DNA of 48,303 nt, taken from assembly GCA_004558205.1 (NCBI GenBank), contig SFDM01000021.1, positions 1-48,303 on the forward strand, in the 5' to 3' direction. Positions within the stretch are counted from its first letter, which is position 1. Every line of letters begins with the position of its first letter. The stretch comes from Pyramidobacter piscolens. Lineage in GTDB: Bacteria; Synergistota; Synergistia; Synergistales; Dethiosulfovibrionaceae. The notes beneath the pieces were generated by a model. It was given only the letters and a program-made list of their open reading frames with translations. It did no database searches and was not told the DNA's origin. Made by a program: the position numbers and the translations under genes. Positions 23,577 to 31,717 of the stretch are shown here, in pieces.

Positions 23577-24875
23577 TTAGTATTCTTTTACAGTTTTCGC
23601 AAGATAACCAGTGCTGTTGCCGCCGTCGGCGATCATGTACATATTGACGATAAGAGAGCCGTCCGGCCGAAGGCTGGGGCCGTATTCGTCGTGAACCGGC
23701 CAGGAGCCGTAATAATAGTCGCGCACCACTGACTTGATATCGCCAATGACAAGATCCATTGCCGGAAGCTCATAAATTGCGCCCGTGTCGCCGCCGCTGA
23801 CGATGGCATCCCCTTTGGGATCCTGCATCATCTTTCCGCCATGTTCCGCCATGATCCCCGCGGTCTTGATTCCACGATCTTCCAATTCCGCCAACTGGTA
23901 GAAGAAATCGACGTCAATGTTGCTCCCGCCGCCCCACTCCGCCACAATTGCGGCATCCAACTTGAGCAGGGAGGCTATTTCTCCGCTGCTGACCTTGACG
24001 CGAAGCTTTACGTCGTTGGAAACGTCGGCCGGGCAGAGCACCACTCCCACAAAATTGATGGTCTTACCGTGTTCTTGATATAAACGCTTGATAACAGGCT
24101 GGTTCTGATAGCCATAAGCGGTGCTGCACTGTCCCATAAGCCCGAACTGTGAAGCGAGCATTCCGTCCAGCACGTCATTCGGATGAATCAGCTGCGACAA
24201 CATGTTATGGCAGTCGCCGCCCAGTACCATATCGTTGCAGCCATTCGCAAGCTGGCTGCAGATAGTCATGAAATAGGCGACTCTCGGAAGAGCCTTCTTT
24301 TCTGCTTCAACAGCTCCCGTCTCCAGCTCGTAGCGTTCCCAGTCCTCGGGTTCCAGATTCTTCAAGGCCGTAGCCACGTAGTCGGCCAGAAGATGCGCCG
24401 CCATTTTTTGTTCGTTTTCGACCCTGATAGTGAGATCCAAATCCTTTTCATCGACCCTCTCGGCGTATACCACCAAATTCACCATCTGTGAAAAAACGCT
24501 GTGCTCCGCCGCCGGACCGGACATATCGACTAAACCGTCAACCATATTTCCATATTTGCCGCAGCAGATGACGCTCATGCCCTTCATCGCATAAAGAACG
24601 CCTTCGCCGCAGCCGCTTACGGGCCCTGTGTAGCCGGGAAAGGTGCAGCGTTCGTCAGGACGAAAACGAGGTTCCACAGCCGCCTTAGCCGGCACTAAAC
24701 GCGTACTGTCGCCGGGATGAACGACATATAATTCAATGTTCGTCAGCTTCCCCTCCGGGTTCAGATAGGCGATGGCCTCATCTTTATCGACGGTGAGCAC
24801 TCCGTCCTTAAATGAGGTGGTGTCGCCAAATCTGATGTCTTTTACATGAAAATTTCCTATTTCCAACTTTTTCAT
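23577..24875 (-). CDS. GrdE-like proprotein (pyruvoyl-forming subunit of component B)
   Basis: A 432-residue proprotein of the GrdE/GrdG/GrdI family. The start KKLEIGNFHVKDIRFGD resembles the GrdE N-terminus; the region LMGQCSTAYGYQNQPVIKRL places C250 where the family's cleavage cysteine sits (about 242 in characterised GrdE), which autocatalytically becomes the pyruvoyl cofactor. C-terminal GNTGAIYELP-type sequence appears as GGDTGAIYELPAMDLVIGDI. After cleavage the two chains join the selenoprotein subunit encoded next. I use the ATG at 24875; the longer frame from 24911 lacks support and the family starts here. It is the first gene of a four-gene operon with a consensus promoter 62 bases upstream. 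Confidence 0.9.
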   Translation of the reverse strand: MKKLEIGNFHVKDIRFGDTTSFKDGVLTVDKDEAIAYLNPEGKLTNIELYVVHPGDSTRLVPAKAAVEPRFRPDERCTFPGYTGPVSGCGEGVLYAMKGMSVICCGKYGNMVDGLVDMSGPAAEHSVFSQMVNLVVYAERVDEKDLDLTIRVENEQKMAAHLLADYVATALKNLEPEDWERYELETGAVEAEKKALPRVAYFMTICSQLANGCNDMVLGGDCHNMLSQLIHPNDVLDGMLASQFGLMGQCSTAYGYQNQPVIKRLYQEHGKTINFVGVVLCPADVSNDVKLRVKVSSGEIASLLKLDAAIVAEWGGGSNIDVDFFYQLAELEDRGIKTAGIMAEHGGKMMQDPKGDAIVSGGDTGAIYELPAMDLVIGDIKSVVRDYYYGSWPVHDEYGPSLRPDGSLIVNMYMIADGGNSTGYLAKTVKEY

Positions 24876-24936
24876 AACCTCATATCCTTTCTCTTTTTTC
24901 GTTAAACACATTTCATTAAATTACGTTTACTAAAAA

Positions 24937-24965
24937 AGTATAACCTATCCTTATAATCGTGTCAA
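24937..24965 (-). promoter_or_regulatory. Promoter of the grdE/grdB-like operon with dyad between -35 and -10
   Basis: On the minus strand TTGACA (24965-24960), a 17-base spacer and TATACT (24942-24937) form a near-perfect sigma-70 promoter. TATAA-CCTATCC-TTATA (24939-24955, plus strand) is an inverted repeat covering the spacer and part of the -10, so a bound repressor would block it; the divergent TetR protein is the candidate. The remaining AT-rich DNA to 25327 holds no gene. Confidence 0.72.
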
Positions 24966-25327
24966 TCATACAAAACCGTTTCGTTTGTTTGTTCCCTCTG
25001 CATAAACGCAAATTTAGAAAGACAAAAAATAGCCGTCATGGTGAACTCTTGCTCTAACATGCTCTAAACATAAATTATTTTTTTAATCATTATTTACTAT
25101 TAGAATAAATTATCAATACAAATAGATATCTACCATATCATTTGTTTTTTAATCTGTATTTCACTGCCCTAAGGCAGAAACATCCGACAGCAAAATTTTC
25201 CAAAGCATTTATCAATTCGCGCTTCAAGTGGACAATCTCAAAAAATCACTGTAGAATGTGAGCATTTCAAAGATGGACAGCCCCCGACCGTTCGTAATAT
25301 TTACAAAAGAGTAGAGGAAATGATTGT

Positions 25328-25963
25328 ATGCTGACAAGAAAAGAACAAGCTGCGCTGGCGAAAAAAAATATCATAGAAGCAACCGAAAAACTGATCAGGG
25401 AGAAAGATTACGATTCTCTTCGTATCGCAGATATCGTCTCTGCTTGCGGTATGACCCCTGGAAATTTCTATCATTATTTCAAATCAAAAGAAGAACTATT
25501 TGAAGAGATAGACACAAATAAGTTTTACAGCGTTTTAAAAGTTTTTGAAGACAATGCAGCTACGCCAATATTAATCCGGGTCGAGTCATACATCCTTCAA
25601 TGGATTGACCTGATGATAAACTATTATGGTCCCAATTATTCTTATAACTGGGTTCGGCATTACGTTCACAAACCCTTGCCGTCTGACAAGAGCAATAAAA
25701 TTAACCTGATCTATAACCATATCGAGGGGTTCTTGAAAAAAGGCGTAGAAAACAAGGAGCTTTGCAAAAACACCCCTGTGGAATGCATCGCCTATTCAGT
25801 AGCTTTTACGATTCTGGGATGTTCCGCTTTTTTCGGGATGAATGGCGACAAAGACACTGTCAACCGCTGGGTAAGGACCTACTGCGACGTTTATATAAGA
25901 GACCTCCTCGCCCCCTATTGCGTCCCGCGAAGCGATCTTCCTCAAGGCACGGAGACAAAATAA
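25328..25963 (+). CDS. TetR/AcrR-family regulator
   Basis: A 211-residue regulator. Residues 10-55 form the TetR helix-turn-helix: LAKKNIIEATEKLIREKDYD, SLRIADIVSACGMTPGNFYH, YFKSKEELFEEI. The C-terminal ligand domain is helical with several aromatic residues (YYGPNYSYNWVRHYV) and is specific to this protein, so its inducer cannot be inferred. The gene diverges from the reductase-symporter operon across a 450-base AT-rich region, and is the only regulator nearby. It most likely represses that operon until its substrate or a metabolite is present. Base composition is lower in GC than neighbouring genes, as in the whole grd-like block, hinting that the block was acquired together. Confidence 0.88.
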   Translation: MLTRKEQAALAKKNIIEATEKLIREKDYDSLRIADIVSACGMTPGNFYHYFKSKEELFEEIDTNKFYSVLKVFEDNAATPILIRVESYILQWIDLMINYYGPNYSYNWVRHYVHKPLPSDKSNKINLIYNHIEGFLKKGVENKELCKNTPVECIAYSVAFTILGCSAFFGMNGDKDTVNRWVRTYCDVYIRDLLAPYCVPRSDLPQGTETK

Positions 25964-25998
25964 GCCACCACGGCAGGACACCATTAAAAATTAAAAAG

Positions 25999-26038
25999 AA
26001 ACCCGCTCTCCGTCGCTTTTTGACGGGGAGCGGGTTTC
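25999..26038. terminator. Bidirectional terminator between tetR and eda-like genes
   Basis: The stem AAACCCGCTCTCCGTC / GACGGGGAGCGGGTTT (one mismatch) with a short T-rich loop lies between two convergent genes, with A-rich DNA before it and TTCTTTATT after it. Confidence 0.85.
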
Positions 26039-26065
26039 TTTATTATGGCGTTTTTTACCACGCCG

Positions 26066-27031
26066 CTATTTGTATTCTGTCAGGTGCGGGGCGAAGCCGC
26101 AGAAGTCCAGGTCCATGTAGATGAACTTCAGCGAGCCGTCGGGGTTGGTCTTGGCGGTGTCGGGGACCATCTTCACGCCCTTGCCCTCGAGGTAGGCCAC
26201 GGCACGGTCCACGTTCCGGCAGGCGATGGCGATGTGGCCTTTGGCGCCGCGGCCGGGGTTCTTCATGATCTCGACTTCGGGGCTGGCGAAGACGCTTTTG
26301 GCGCCGCGGTCGTCGATCGCGAAGCCGAAAAGCGCAGCGAACGCCTGGGCCGCCTTCATGGCTTCGTCGGGATTCGGGGCGTTGACACCGATGTGAACCA
26401 TCTTGAAGCCGTGAAGCTTCATCACCGCGTCGCGCACCATGGCTTCGATCTTGTCAAAAGCGCCGGCGGCGATCAGGTCGTTCTTGACCATCCAGCTGCC
26501 GCCCACGGCGTGGACGTTAGCGAGCTTCAGATAGTCGCTCATGTTGTCGGGATTCACGCCACCCGTGGGGATAAACTTCATGTTTTTATAGGGTCCGGCA
26601 AGGGCCTTGAGCATGGCCGTGCCGCCCGAGGCCTCGGCGGGGAAGAACTTGAGCACTTTCAGCCCGCGCTCGAGCCCCTGCTCCACCTGCGACGGCGAGT
26701 TGACGCCGGGTGTCACGGGAATGTGACGGGCGATGCAGTAATCCACCACGGTCGGGTTGAAACCGGGACAGACGATGAACTTGGCGCCTGCGGCGGCCGC
26801 GCGCTCCGCCTGCTCCACCGTCAGCACCGTCCCCGCGCCCAGAATCATGCCGGGCAGCTCGCGGCTGATGGCGCGGATCGAGTCCTCCGCGGCGGCGGTG
26901 CGGAAGGTCACCTCGGCCACGGAAAGCCCACCGGCGCACAGCGCCTTCGCCAGCGGCACGGCGTCCTCCGCGCGGTTCAGCGCGATAACGGGCACGATGC
27001 CTCTTAAGCCGATCTCTTTTAAAACATCCAT
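26066..27031 (-). CDS. eda: KDPG/KHG aldolase fused to a VOC (glyoxalase-like) domain
   Basis: A 321-residue two-domain protein. Residues 1-200 are a class I 2-keto-3-deoxy-6-phosphogluconate/4-hydroxy-2-oxoglutarate aldolase: E40 in AEVTFRT is the general acid/base, AGTVLT binds phosphate, and K128 in VLKFFPAE forms the Schiff base. Residues 205-321 form a VOC/glyoxalase-like domain (HGFKMVHIGVNAPNPDEAMK, then GHIAIACRNVDRAVAYLEGK). The ATG at 27031 follows AGGAG by eight bases; a longer frame has no ribosome site. The reaction yields pyruvate and glyceraldehyde-3-phosphate or glyoxylate. The same fusion occurs in Firmicutes aldolases. A dehydratase suited to make its substrate is encoded elsewhere in the window (14531), but not adjacent. 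Confidence 0.9.
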   Translation of the reverse strand: MDVLKEIGLRGIVPVIALNRAEDAVPLAKALCAGGLSVAEVTFRTAAAEDSIRAISRELPGMILGAGTVLTVEQAERAAAAGAKFIVCPGFNPTVVDYCIARHIPVTPGVNSPSQVEQGLERGLKVLKFFPAEASGGTAMLKALAGPYKNMKFIPTGGVNPDNMSDYLKLANVHAVGGSWMVKNDLIAAGAFDKIEAMVRDAVMKLHGFKMVHIGVNAPNPDEAMKAAQAFAALFGFAIDDRGAKSVFASPEVEIMKNPGRGAKGHIAIACRNVDRAVAYLEGKGVKMVPDTAKTNPDGSLKFIYMDLDFCGFAPHLTEYK

Positions 27032-27174
27032 AGACCCCACTCCTTTATATTGAATCAAATTCGCTCTCAGAAACGTAAAACCGAACTGCTTCCGCAATTC
27101 TATCATATCGCCGCGTATTCAGAAGGCTCCGTCGCAGCACTTCGGGCTCCCCTGCACGACCGCTTTCTCTCATT

Positions 27175-28557
27175 TCAGCGCTTCCGCGTGCGCAGCCCAT
27201 AGATCACGCAGGCCGCCGAGATCGCGAGCCCCGCGAACAGCGGGTCGCCCCCGAAGCCCGCGAAAGCCCAGGCCAGCGTCCCCGCGAGGCCGCCGACGCT
27301 GGAGAAGAAGGCCCAGCGCCCGTCCAGCGCTCCCGGCGCTAGGATCGCCGCGACGAAGGGCAGGAACGTGCCTGCGCCGCGCAGCCCCATGCTCAGATAG
27401 CTCCACTCCAGGATCATGGACCCCGAACCGCCCATGCCGAAGGCCGCCGCGGCCAGCACGATCAGAAGCACGACGATGCGCTGGATCGAGAGTGACCGCG
27501 ACGCGTGCCGCTCCATAAAACCTTGAGGAAGCAGATTTTTCACGATATTGGTGGACATGCCCAGCACCAGCCCCGAGGCGCAGCCGATCACCGTGATCAC
27601 GATGCCGCCCCAGATCACGCCGCCTAAAAGAGGCGGAAAGGAATCGCGGATGAACCACGAAAGCACCTGCGCCGGAGGCAATTCCACGCCCCGCGCCCTG
27701 ACGGACAGTCCCACCCAGACGCCCAGCAGGCCCATGGGCGGCATCAGCAGCGCCGAGGCGAAAGCCCCTTTTCGCGCCGTCGCCGCGTCCTTCGCCGCCG
27801 CCAGCGACTGGATGTAGATCTGGGTGGTGAAGACGCCCACGATCATGGACGCCAAAGACCCCAGCTCGGGACCGCCGCCCTTGCCGAAGAGGTTGAACCA
27901 GGGCTGGAACCCCAGCGCCGACGTGACCGCCCCCCAGCTCCCGCCGCGAAGCGCCGCCGTGACGCCGCAGCACAGCAGCACGAAATAGAGCAGCAGGATC
28001 TTCGCCTCGCCCAGCTTGCTGAAGCTCTTCAGCCCACCCGTGGCGATAAAACCCAGCACCAGGAAAATCGTCAACGCCGAAGCGGCTCCCACCGAGAGGG
28101 GGAAAAGCCCCGAGAGCAGCGCGATACAGGCCAGAAACTGGGCTCCCACTGAGATAAAGGTCCCCAGCGTCGCCGAGACCGTGGCCGTGTAGTAGACGCC
28201 CCGCCCGAAAAAGGAGTTTCCGCCGCCGTAGCTGTCGATCAGATAATCCGACGCCGTGGTAATCCCCGCCGCGCGCAGGGGCGCCGCGAAGCGCAGCCCC
28301 AAAATCAGGCAGCCGATCCCGCCGCCCAGGGTGAACCACCAGGCGGTGATCCCGCAGCTGTAGGCCATCTGCACCGTGCCAACGGTGGACGCGCCGCCGA
28401 CCAAGGCCCCCAGGAGGATTCCTGTGACGCCCGCCGCCGACGATTTACGCCCGCCTAGGCTGAAATCGCGGCTGCTGCTCGTTCCCCGTCCGGCCAACAC
28501 CCCCGCGCCGACAAAGGCGCAGAACGTGATCAGCGCCGCGGCATAAAACAAGACCAT
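27175..28557 (-). CDS. Sodium:solute symporter family protein (second)
   Basis: A 460-residue membrane protein of the SSS family with about 12 hydrophobic helices. Landmarks are RDFSLGGRKSSAAGVTGIL (about 30-48), GGASTVGTVQMAYSCGITA (about 54-72) and the FGMGGSGSMILEWSYLSMGL segment in the C-terminal third. It is more divergent from PanF/PutP than the symporter at 20487 and its substrate is unclear. AAAGGG lies about nine bases before the ATG. It is upstream of the aldolase gene on the same strand with 143 bases between them, which may mean a separate promoter for the aldolase; supply of a 2-keto or sugar acid for the aldolase is a guess. Confidence 0.82.
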   Translation of the reverse strand: MVLFYAAALITFCAFVGAGVLAGRGTSSSRDFSLGGRKSSAAGVTGILLGALVGGASTVGTVQMAYSCGITAWWFTLGGGIGCLILGLRFAAPLRAAGITTASDYLIDSYGGGNSFFGRGVYYTATVSATLGTFISVGAQFLACIALLSGLFPLSVGAASALTIFLVLGFIATGGLKSFSKLGEAKILLLYFVLLCCGVTAALRGGSWGAVTSALGFQPWFNLFGKGGGPELGSLASMIVGVFTTQIYIQSLAAAKDAATARKGAFASALLMPPMGLLGVWVGLSVRARGVELPPAQVLSWFIRDSFPPLLGGVIWGGIVITVIGCASGLVLGMSTNIVKNLLPQGFMERHASRSLSIQRIVVLLIVLAAAAFGMGGSGSMILEWSYLSMGLRGAGTFLPFVAAILAPGALDGRWAFFSSVGGLAGTLAWAFAGFGGDPLFAGLAISAACVIYGLRTRKR

Positions 28558-28633
28558 AGAAACACGCCCTTTACGATAGAATCAAAAGATCTCCGGCCCC
28601 ATTATATACCATACCGCCGGAGCCGAGCGCCCA

Positions 28634-28684
28634 AAGGCGGAGCCTGCCATCCCCAGAATCACGGCGGGCGGCTCCGCCTTTTTT
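28634..28684 (+). terminator. Terminator-like hairpin between symporter and Hpt genes
   Basis: AAGGCGGAGCC and GGCTCCGCCTT form a perfect 11-bp stem, extended by GCC-GGC pairs, with TTTTTT on the plus-strand side. Both flanking genes are on the minus strand, where the U-tract is only three bases, so its use after the Hpt gene is uncertain. Confidence 0.5.
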
Positions 28685-28693
28685 CAGAAGGCG

Positions 28694-29044
28694 CTATTCC
28701 CCGCCTTCGATGATCCTCACTGCCGCGTCGAAAGCGGCCTTTACGCCCTTATAGGCGGCAAAGGCCTCTTCATTTTTGCCGGCGCGGAACAGGGCGTTCA
28801 TATGCGCCGCCGCTTCGAAGACGCCGGTAAGCCCCAGGTTCCCCGCGGCCCCTTTCAGAGTGTGCACGTGAAATTGCCCCTTCACGGGGTCTTTGACGGC
28901 AACCGCCTTTTCCAATTCAGCCATGTCAGAGTTCGCAGGAAAGCGAAGCAGATAGGTCTCATAAAAACGCTCGTCGTTCAGAAAACGCTCCAAAGCGCTC
29001 GCCGTATCCGCTCCCTGCGCGCTCAGCCGCTCTGCCAAAGTCAT
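28694..29044 (-). CDS. Hpt-domain phosphotransfer protein
   Basis: A 116-residue all-helical protein that is essentially one Hpt domain. The phosphorylation motif HVHTLKGAAGNLG places the phospho-accepting histidine at H61, followed by the conserved lysine-glycine pair. Hpt proteins relay phosphate between hybrid histidine kinases and response regulators in the cytoplasm. No kinase or response regulator is in the window, so it is an orphan; its partner is encoded elsewhere. The gene stands alone, with a terminator-like hairpin beyond its end and the parS/repeat region upstream. Confidence 0.87.
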   Translation of the reverse strand: MTLAERLSAQGADTASALERFLNDERFYETYLLRFPANSDMAELEKAVAVKDPVKGQFHVHTLKGAAGNLGLTGVFEAAAHMNALFRAGKNEEAFAAYKGVKAAFDAAVRIIEGGE

Positions 29045-29368
29045 GATCCTTCACTCCCCTTCTTCTCCCCGAACAAAGAATTTCAGTTGGCAGCTCCCCA
29101 TCATGCCTAAAGGCAGGGAGAGCCCAGAATCACTTCTTTTTTTCCTGTTTCAGCGATCCTCAGCCGAGGTTCAGGGCTTATGGGATCTCCGCAGGCGTGA
29201 ATTCGGACCTGCTCCCCCTAATAAACCAGCAAGGGCGCTCTCTAAGAACTTCCATTCTATTATAACGATCAGTGTTTCCAGTTTATTATTATACTTGGAT
29301 TTTTTGAGAATAACAATCGCCAGACTGGGCCGCAAAAAAGCTCCCTGCGCCCGGGCACCCTCCGGCAA

Positions 29369-29390
29369 AAATGTTCCACGTGGAACATTT
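29369..29390. other. parS centromere site 1
   Basis: The 16-bp palindrome TGTTCCACGTGGAACA (29372-29387) lies within the 22-bp palindrome that also has AAA/TTT flanks. It is identical to the ParB-binding parS sequence of pseudomonads and one step from the B. subtilis form TGTTTCACGTGAAACA. A second identical site is at 29721. parS sites cluster near chromosomal origins. Confidence 0.85.
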
Positions 29391-29453
29391 CCATTTTCCG
29401 GCGATACGCCGTCTCTGCGCTGCTGAAGAAAAAACGGTTCAGCGGTGACAGGT

Positions 29454-29622
29454 CATACTATTTTGCAATAAAAACGCGAATGGGCACGGAAGGGACGACC
29501 CGAGGGGTATTCACCAAGCGAGTATAGGCAGGCCGAACAGGCCGAGATAGTCTTGAGCGATTGCATGGCCCCTCGGGCCGGCCCCGGACGTTAAATTCAG
29601 CTGCTCTGTTGATAATTAGCAT
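29454..29622 (+). repeat. Family C element, copy C3
   Basis: It begins CATACTATTTTGCAATAAAA, has the core CCAAGCGAGTATAGGCAGGC followed by CGAACAGGCCGAGATAGTCT, and pairs CCCGAGGGG with CCCCTCGGG. It lies between the two parS sites. Before it, 29410-29452 is a truncated family B end (CTGCGCTGCTGAAG...GGTTCAGC). The 720-base gap 29045-29766 otherwise contains no gene. Confidence 0.78.
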
Positions 29623-29683
29623 CAAAAGCTTGAAACGCCTTGTTTTTTCTTCTGCGAAAGAGGGTCCCGCGCCGCAGCAAAAA

Positions 29684-29710
29684 GAGCCTCCCCGCGCGGC
29701 GGGGAGGCTC
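29684..29710 (-). terminator. Terminator of the oligoendopeptidase gene
   Basis: GAGCCTCCCCGC-GCG-GCGGGGAGGCTC is a perfect 12-bp hairpin followed on the minus strand by TTTTT. It lies 57 bases after the pepF stop; the second parS site is between the stop and the hairpin. Confidence 0.85.
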
Positions 29711-29717
29711 GGCAAAA

Positions 29718-29739
29718 AAATGTTCCACGTGGAACATTT
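29718..29739. other. parS centromere site 2
   Basis: TGTTCCACGTGGAACA at 29721-29736, again within a 22-bp palindrome. The first site shares the flanks CAAAAA and TTTCCATTTTC, so about 30 bp has been duplicated 349 bases apart. Confidence 0.85.
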
Positions 29740-29766
29740 CCATTTTCAGAGAGGGCGTGCGAAAGT

Positions 29767-31611
29767 TCAGCGCAGCAGTTCCTTCAGCTCTTCAGTCTTG
29801 CGGGCGAAGACGGCAAGAGCCCGTTCCACAGGCTCGGGCGTGCTCATGTCCACGCCGGCGTCGCGGAGCAAGCCGATGGGGTCCTTGGAGCAGCCGCTCT
29901 TCAGCAGCGTCAGATAGGCGTCGCGCTCCGCCTCTCCGCCCGAAAGGATCCGGTCGGCCAGAGCGACGGCCGCGGACAGGCTCGTGGCGTACTGATAGAC
30001 GTAGAAGGCGCGGTAGAAATGGGGAATCCGCGACCACTCCGCCGCAAGGTCGGGATTGCTTCCCACCTCGTCCCCGTAATAGCGGGCGTTCAGCTCGGTC
30101 CACAGGGCGTTCAGCTTCTCCGGCGTCAGGGGCTCGCCGCGCTCGGCCATGGCGTGGGTCTGGCGCTCGAACTCGGCGAAAAGGGTCTGACGGTAAATGG
30201 TCTGCCGGATCAGCTCCAGCTGCTGGTTCAACAGGGAGATCTTTTCAGACTTCTCGCCGGTCTGGCGAAGCAGATATTCCACCAGGAGCATCTCGTTCAC
30301 CGTGCTGGCGACCTCGGCGACGAAAAGGGTGTAATCGGCGTAAACCTGGGGCTGGTTCTCGTTGGAATACCAGGTGTGCATGGAGTGGCCGCCCTCGTGG
30401 GCCAGAGTGGACACGTCACGGTAGGTGCCGCCGTAGTTGAGCAGCATATAGGGATGGACGCCGTAGGTCCCCCAGGAGTAGGCGCCGCTGCGTTTTCCCT
30501 TGTTCTCGTAAACGTCGATCCAGCCTTCGCTGAACGCGCGCCGCATCACGGCCTGGTAATCGCCGCCCAGAGGCGCCACGGCAGCCAGCACGGTCCGCTG
30601 GGCCTCCTCGTAGGTGTAGACGCGCTGGGGTTCCTCGGTGAAGGGGGCGTAAAGGTCCCAGGGCTCCATCTTTTCGACGCCCAGGGCTTTTTTCTTGAGC
30701 TCCACATAGTCCCTCAGCGCCGGAAGGTTCCTGTTCACGGCGGTCACGAGGCCGTCGTAGACGCTGGTCGGAATTTCGTCGCCGAAAAGCGACGCTTCAA
30801 GCGAGGAGCCGTAATGCCGCAGGCGCGAAAAGGTCACGTCCTTCTTCACGCTGGCGCTGTAGGCCGCTCCCAGCGTGTTGCGGAACTCGGCGAACTTCCT
30901 GTGAAGCCCTTCGAAGGCGGCCTGACGCACGCGCCTTACCGCCGACGTCATATAGCGGCCGTAGCTTTCCTGCGTCAGCGGCTGGCTTTTGCCCTCTTCG
31001 TCGACAATCTCGCCGAAGTTCATATCGGCGTCGGTCAGCATGGAAAACACGTCGTCGGGCGCACCGGCCAGCTCGCCCATGGCGGCGAGGATCGCTTCCT
31101 GCTCGGCGGGCAGGATGTGGGCCTTTTGTCTCAAAATCCGGCTGAACATCAGCCTGTAGACCTCAAGCCCCGGTTCCTTTCCGATAAAATCGCCGATCCG
31201 TTCATCGCCGGCGGCCAATATCTCGGGCGTGATGAACGACGTGGCCTCGGAACATTTTACCGACAGCTGGGAGGCGCGGTCGGCCAGGGCTTTGGGCGCT
31301 TCGGCGGCAGTATCCTCGTGGCTTTTCATGACAGCGTAGCTGTAGAGCTTGCCCAGGACAAAACCGAGCTTCTCGTCCAGTTTCAGCGTCTCCAGCAGCG
31401 ACGACGGGGTCTCCATCACGCGGCCCTTGCGGGCCGCCAGTTCGTCCGCCAGTTTTTCCGCTTCTTTCACGTCCGCTTCCCACAGGTCCACGGAGGCGTA
31501 AATATCCTCCAGCTTCCAGCGCGCGGCGGCCGGAACCTCGCTCCGCGAGCTGTAAATAGGCGCGGCGCACATCGCGGCCGCGGCCAGAAAACAGGCTGTT
31601 ACTTCCATCAT
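29767..31611 (-). CDS. pepF: Oligoendopeptidase F (M3B metallopeptidase)
   Basis: A 614-residue zinc peptidase of the PepF family, close to the usual 600. The zinc motif HEGGH lies at 405-409 in STLAHEGGHSMHTWYS and the third ligand glutamate in the downstream FVAEVASTVNEMLL (about 429-442). N-terminal PF08439-like segment precedes the M3 catalytic domain. It hydrolyses oligopeptides of roughly 7-17 residues. The N-terminus is odd: MMEVTACFLAAAAMCAAPIY is hydrophobic like a signal peptide but has an acidic third residue and no basic start, so export is uncertain; most PepF enzymes are cytoplasmic. GGAGGAG precedes the first ATG by eight bases. It would suit a peptide-fermenting anaerobe. Confidence 0.93.
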   Translation of the reverse strand: MMEVTACFLAAAAMCAAPIYSSRSEVPAAARWKLEDIYASVDLWEADVKEAEKLADELAARKGRVMETPSSLLETLKLDEKLGFVLGKLYSYAVMKSHEDTAAEAPKALADRASQLSVKCSEATSFITPEILAAGDERIGDFIGKEPGLEVYRLMFSRILRQKAHILPAEQEAILAAMGELAGAPDDVFSMLTDADMNFGEIVDEEGKSQPLTQESYGRYMTSAVRRVRQAAFEGLHRKFAEFRNTLGAAYSASVKKDVTFSRLRHYGSSLEASLFGDEIPTSVYDGLVTAVNRNLPALRDYVELKKKALGVEKMEPWDLYAPFTEEPQRVYTYEEAQRTVLAAVAPLGGDYQAVMRRAFSEGWIDVYENKGKRSGAYSWGTYGVHPYMLLNYGGTYRDVSTLAHEGGHSMHTWYSNENQPQVYADYTLFVAEVASTVNEMLLVEYLLRQTGEKSEKISLLNQQLELIRQTIYRQTLFAEFERQTHAMAERGEPLTPEKLNALWTELNARYYGDEVGSNPDLAAEWSRIPHFYRAFYVYQYATSLSAAVALADRILSGGEAERDAYLTLLKSGCSKDPIGLLRDAGVDMSTPEPVERALAVFARKTEELKELLR

Positions 31612-31717
31612 TGATTGAACTCCTCCAAAAACACAATTTTAAGCAGAACCGCATAAACAGAACTAGAAGATCGAAACGCCAAAGACGCGGAGGAAAACAG
31701 AGGATTGGGTGATTACA

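Noticed and set aside
29154..29368. Further gene between the Hpt gene and the first parS site
   Set aside because: Short frames there have no ribosome site or recognisable sequence; the region is AT-rich intergenic DNA.
30019..31614. Long open frame antisense to the oligoendopeptidase gene
   Set aside because: It mirrors a clear pepF gene with intact HEGGH; long antisense frames are expected in GC-rich codon-biased DNA.
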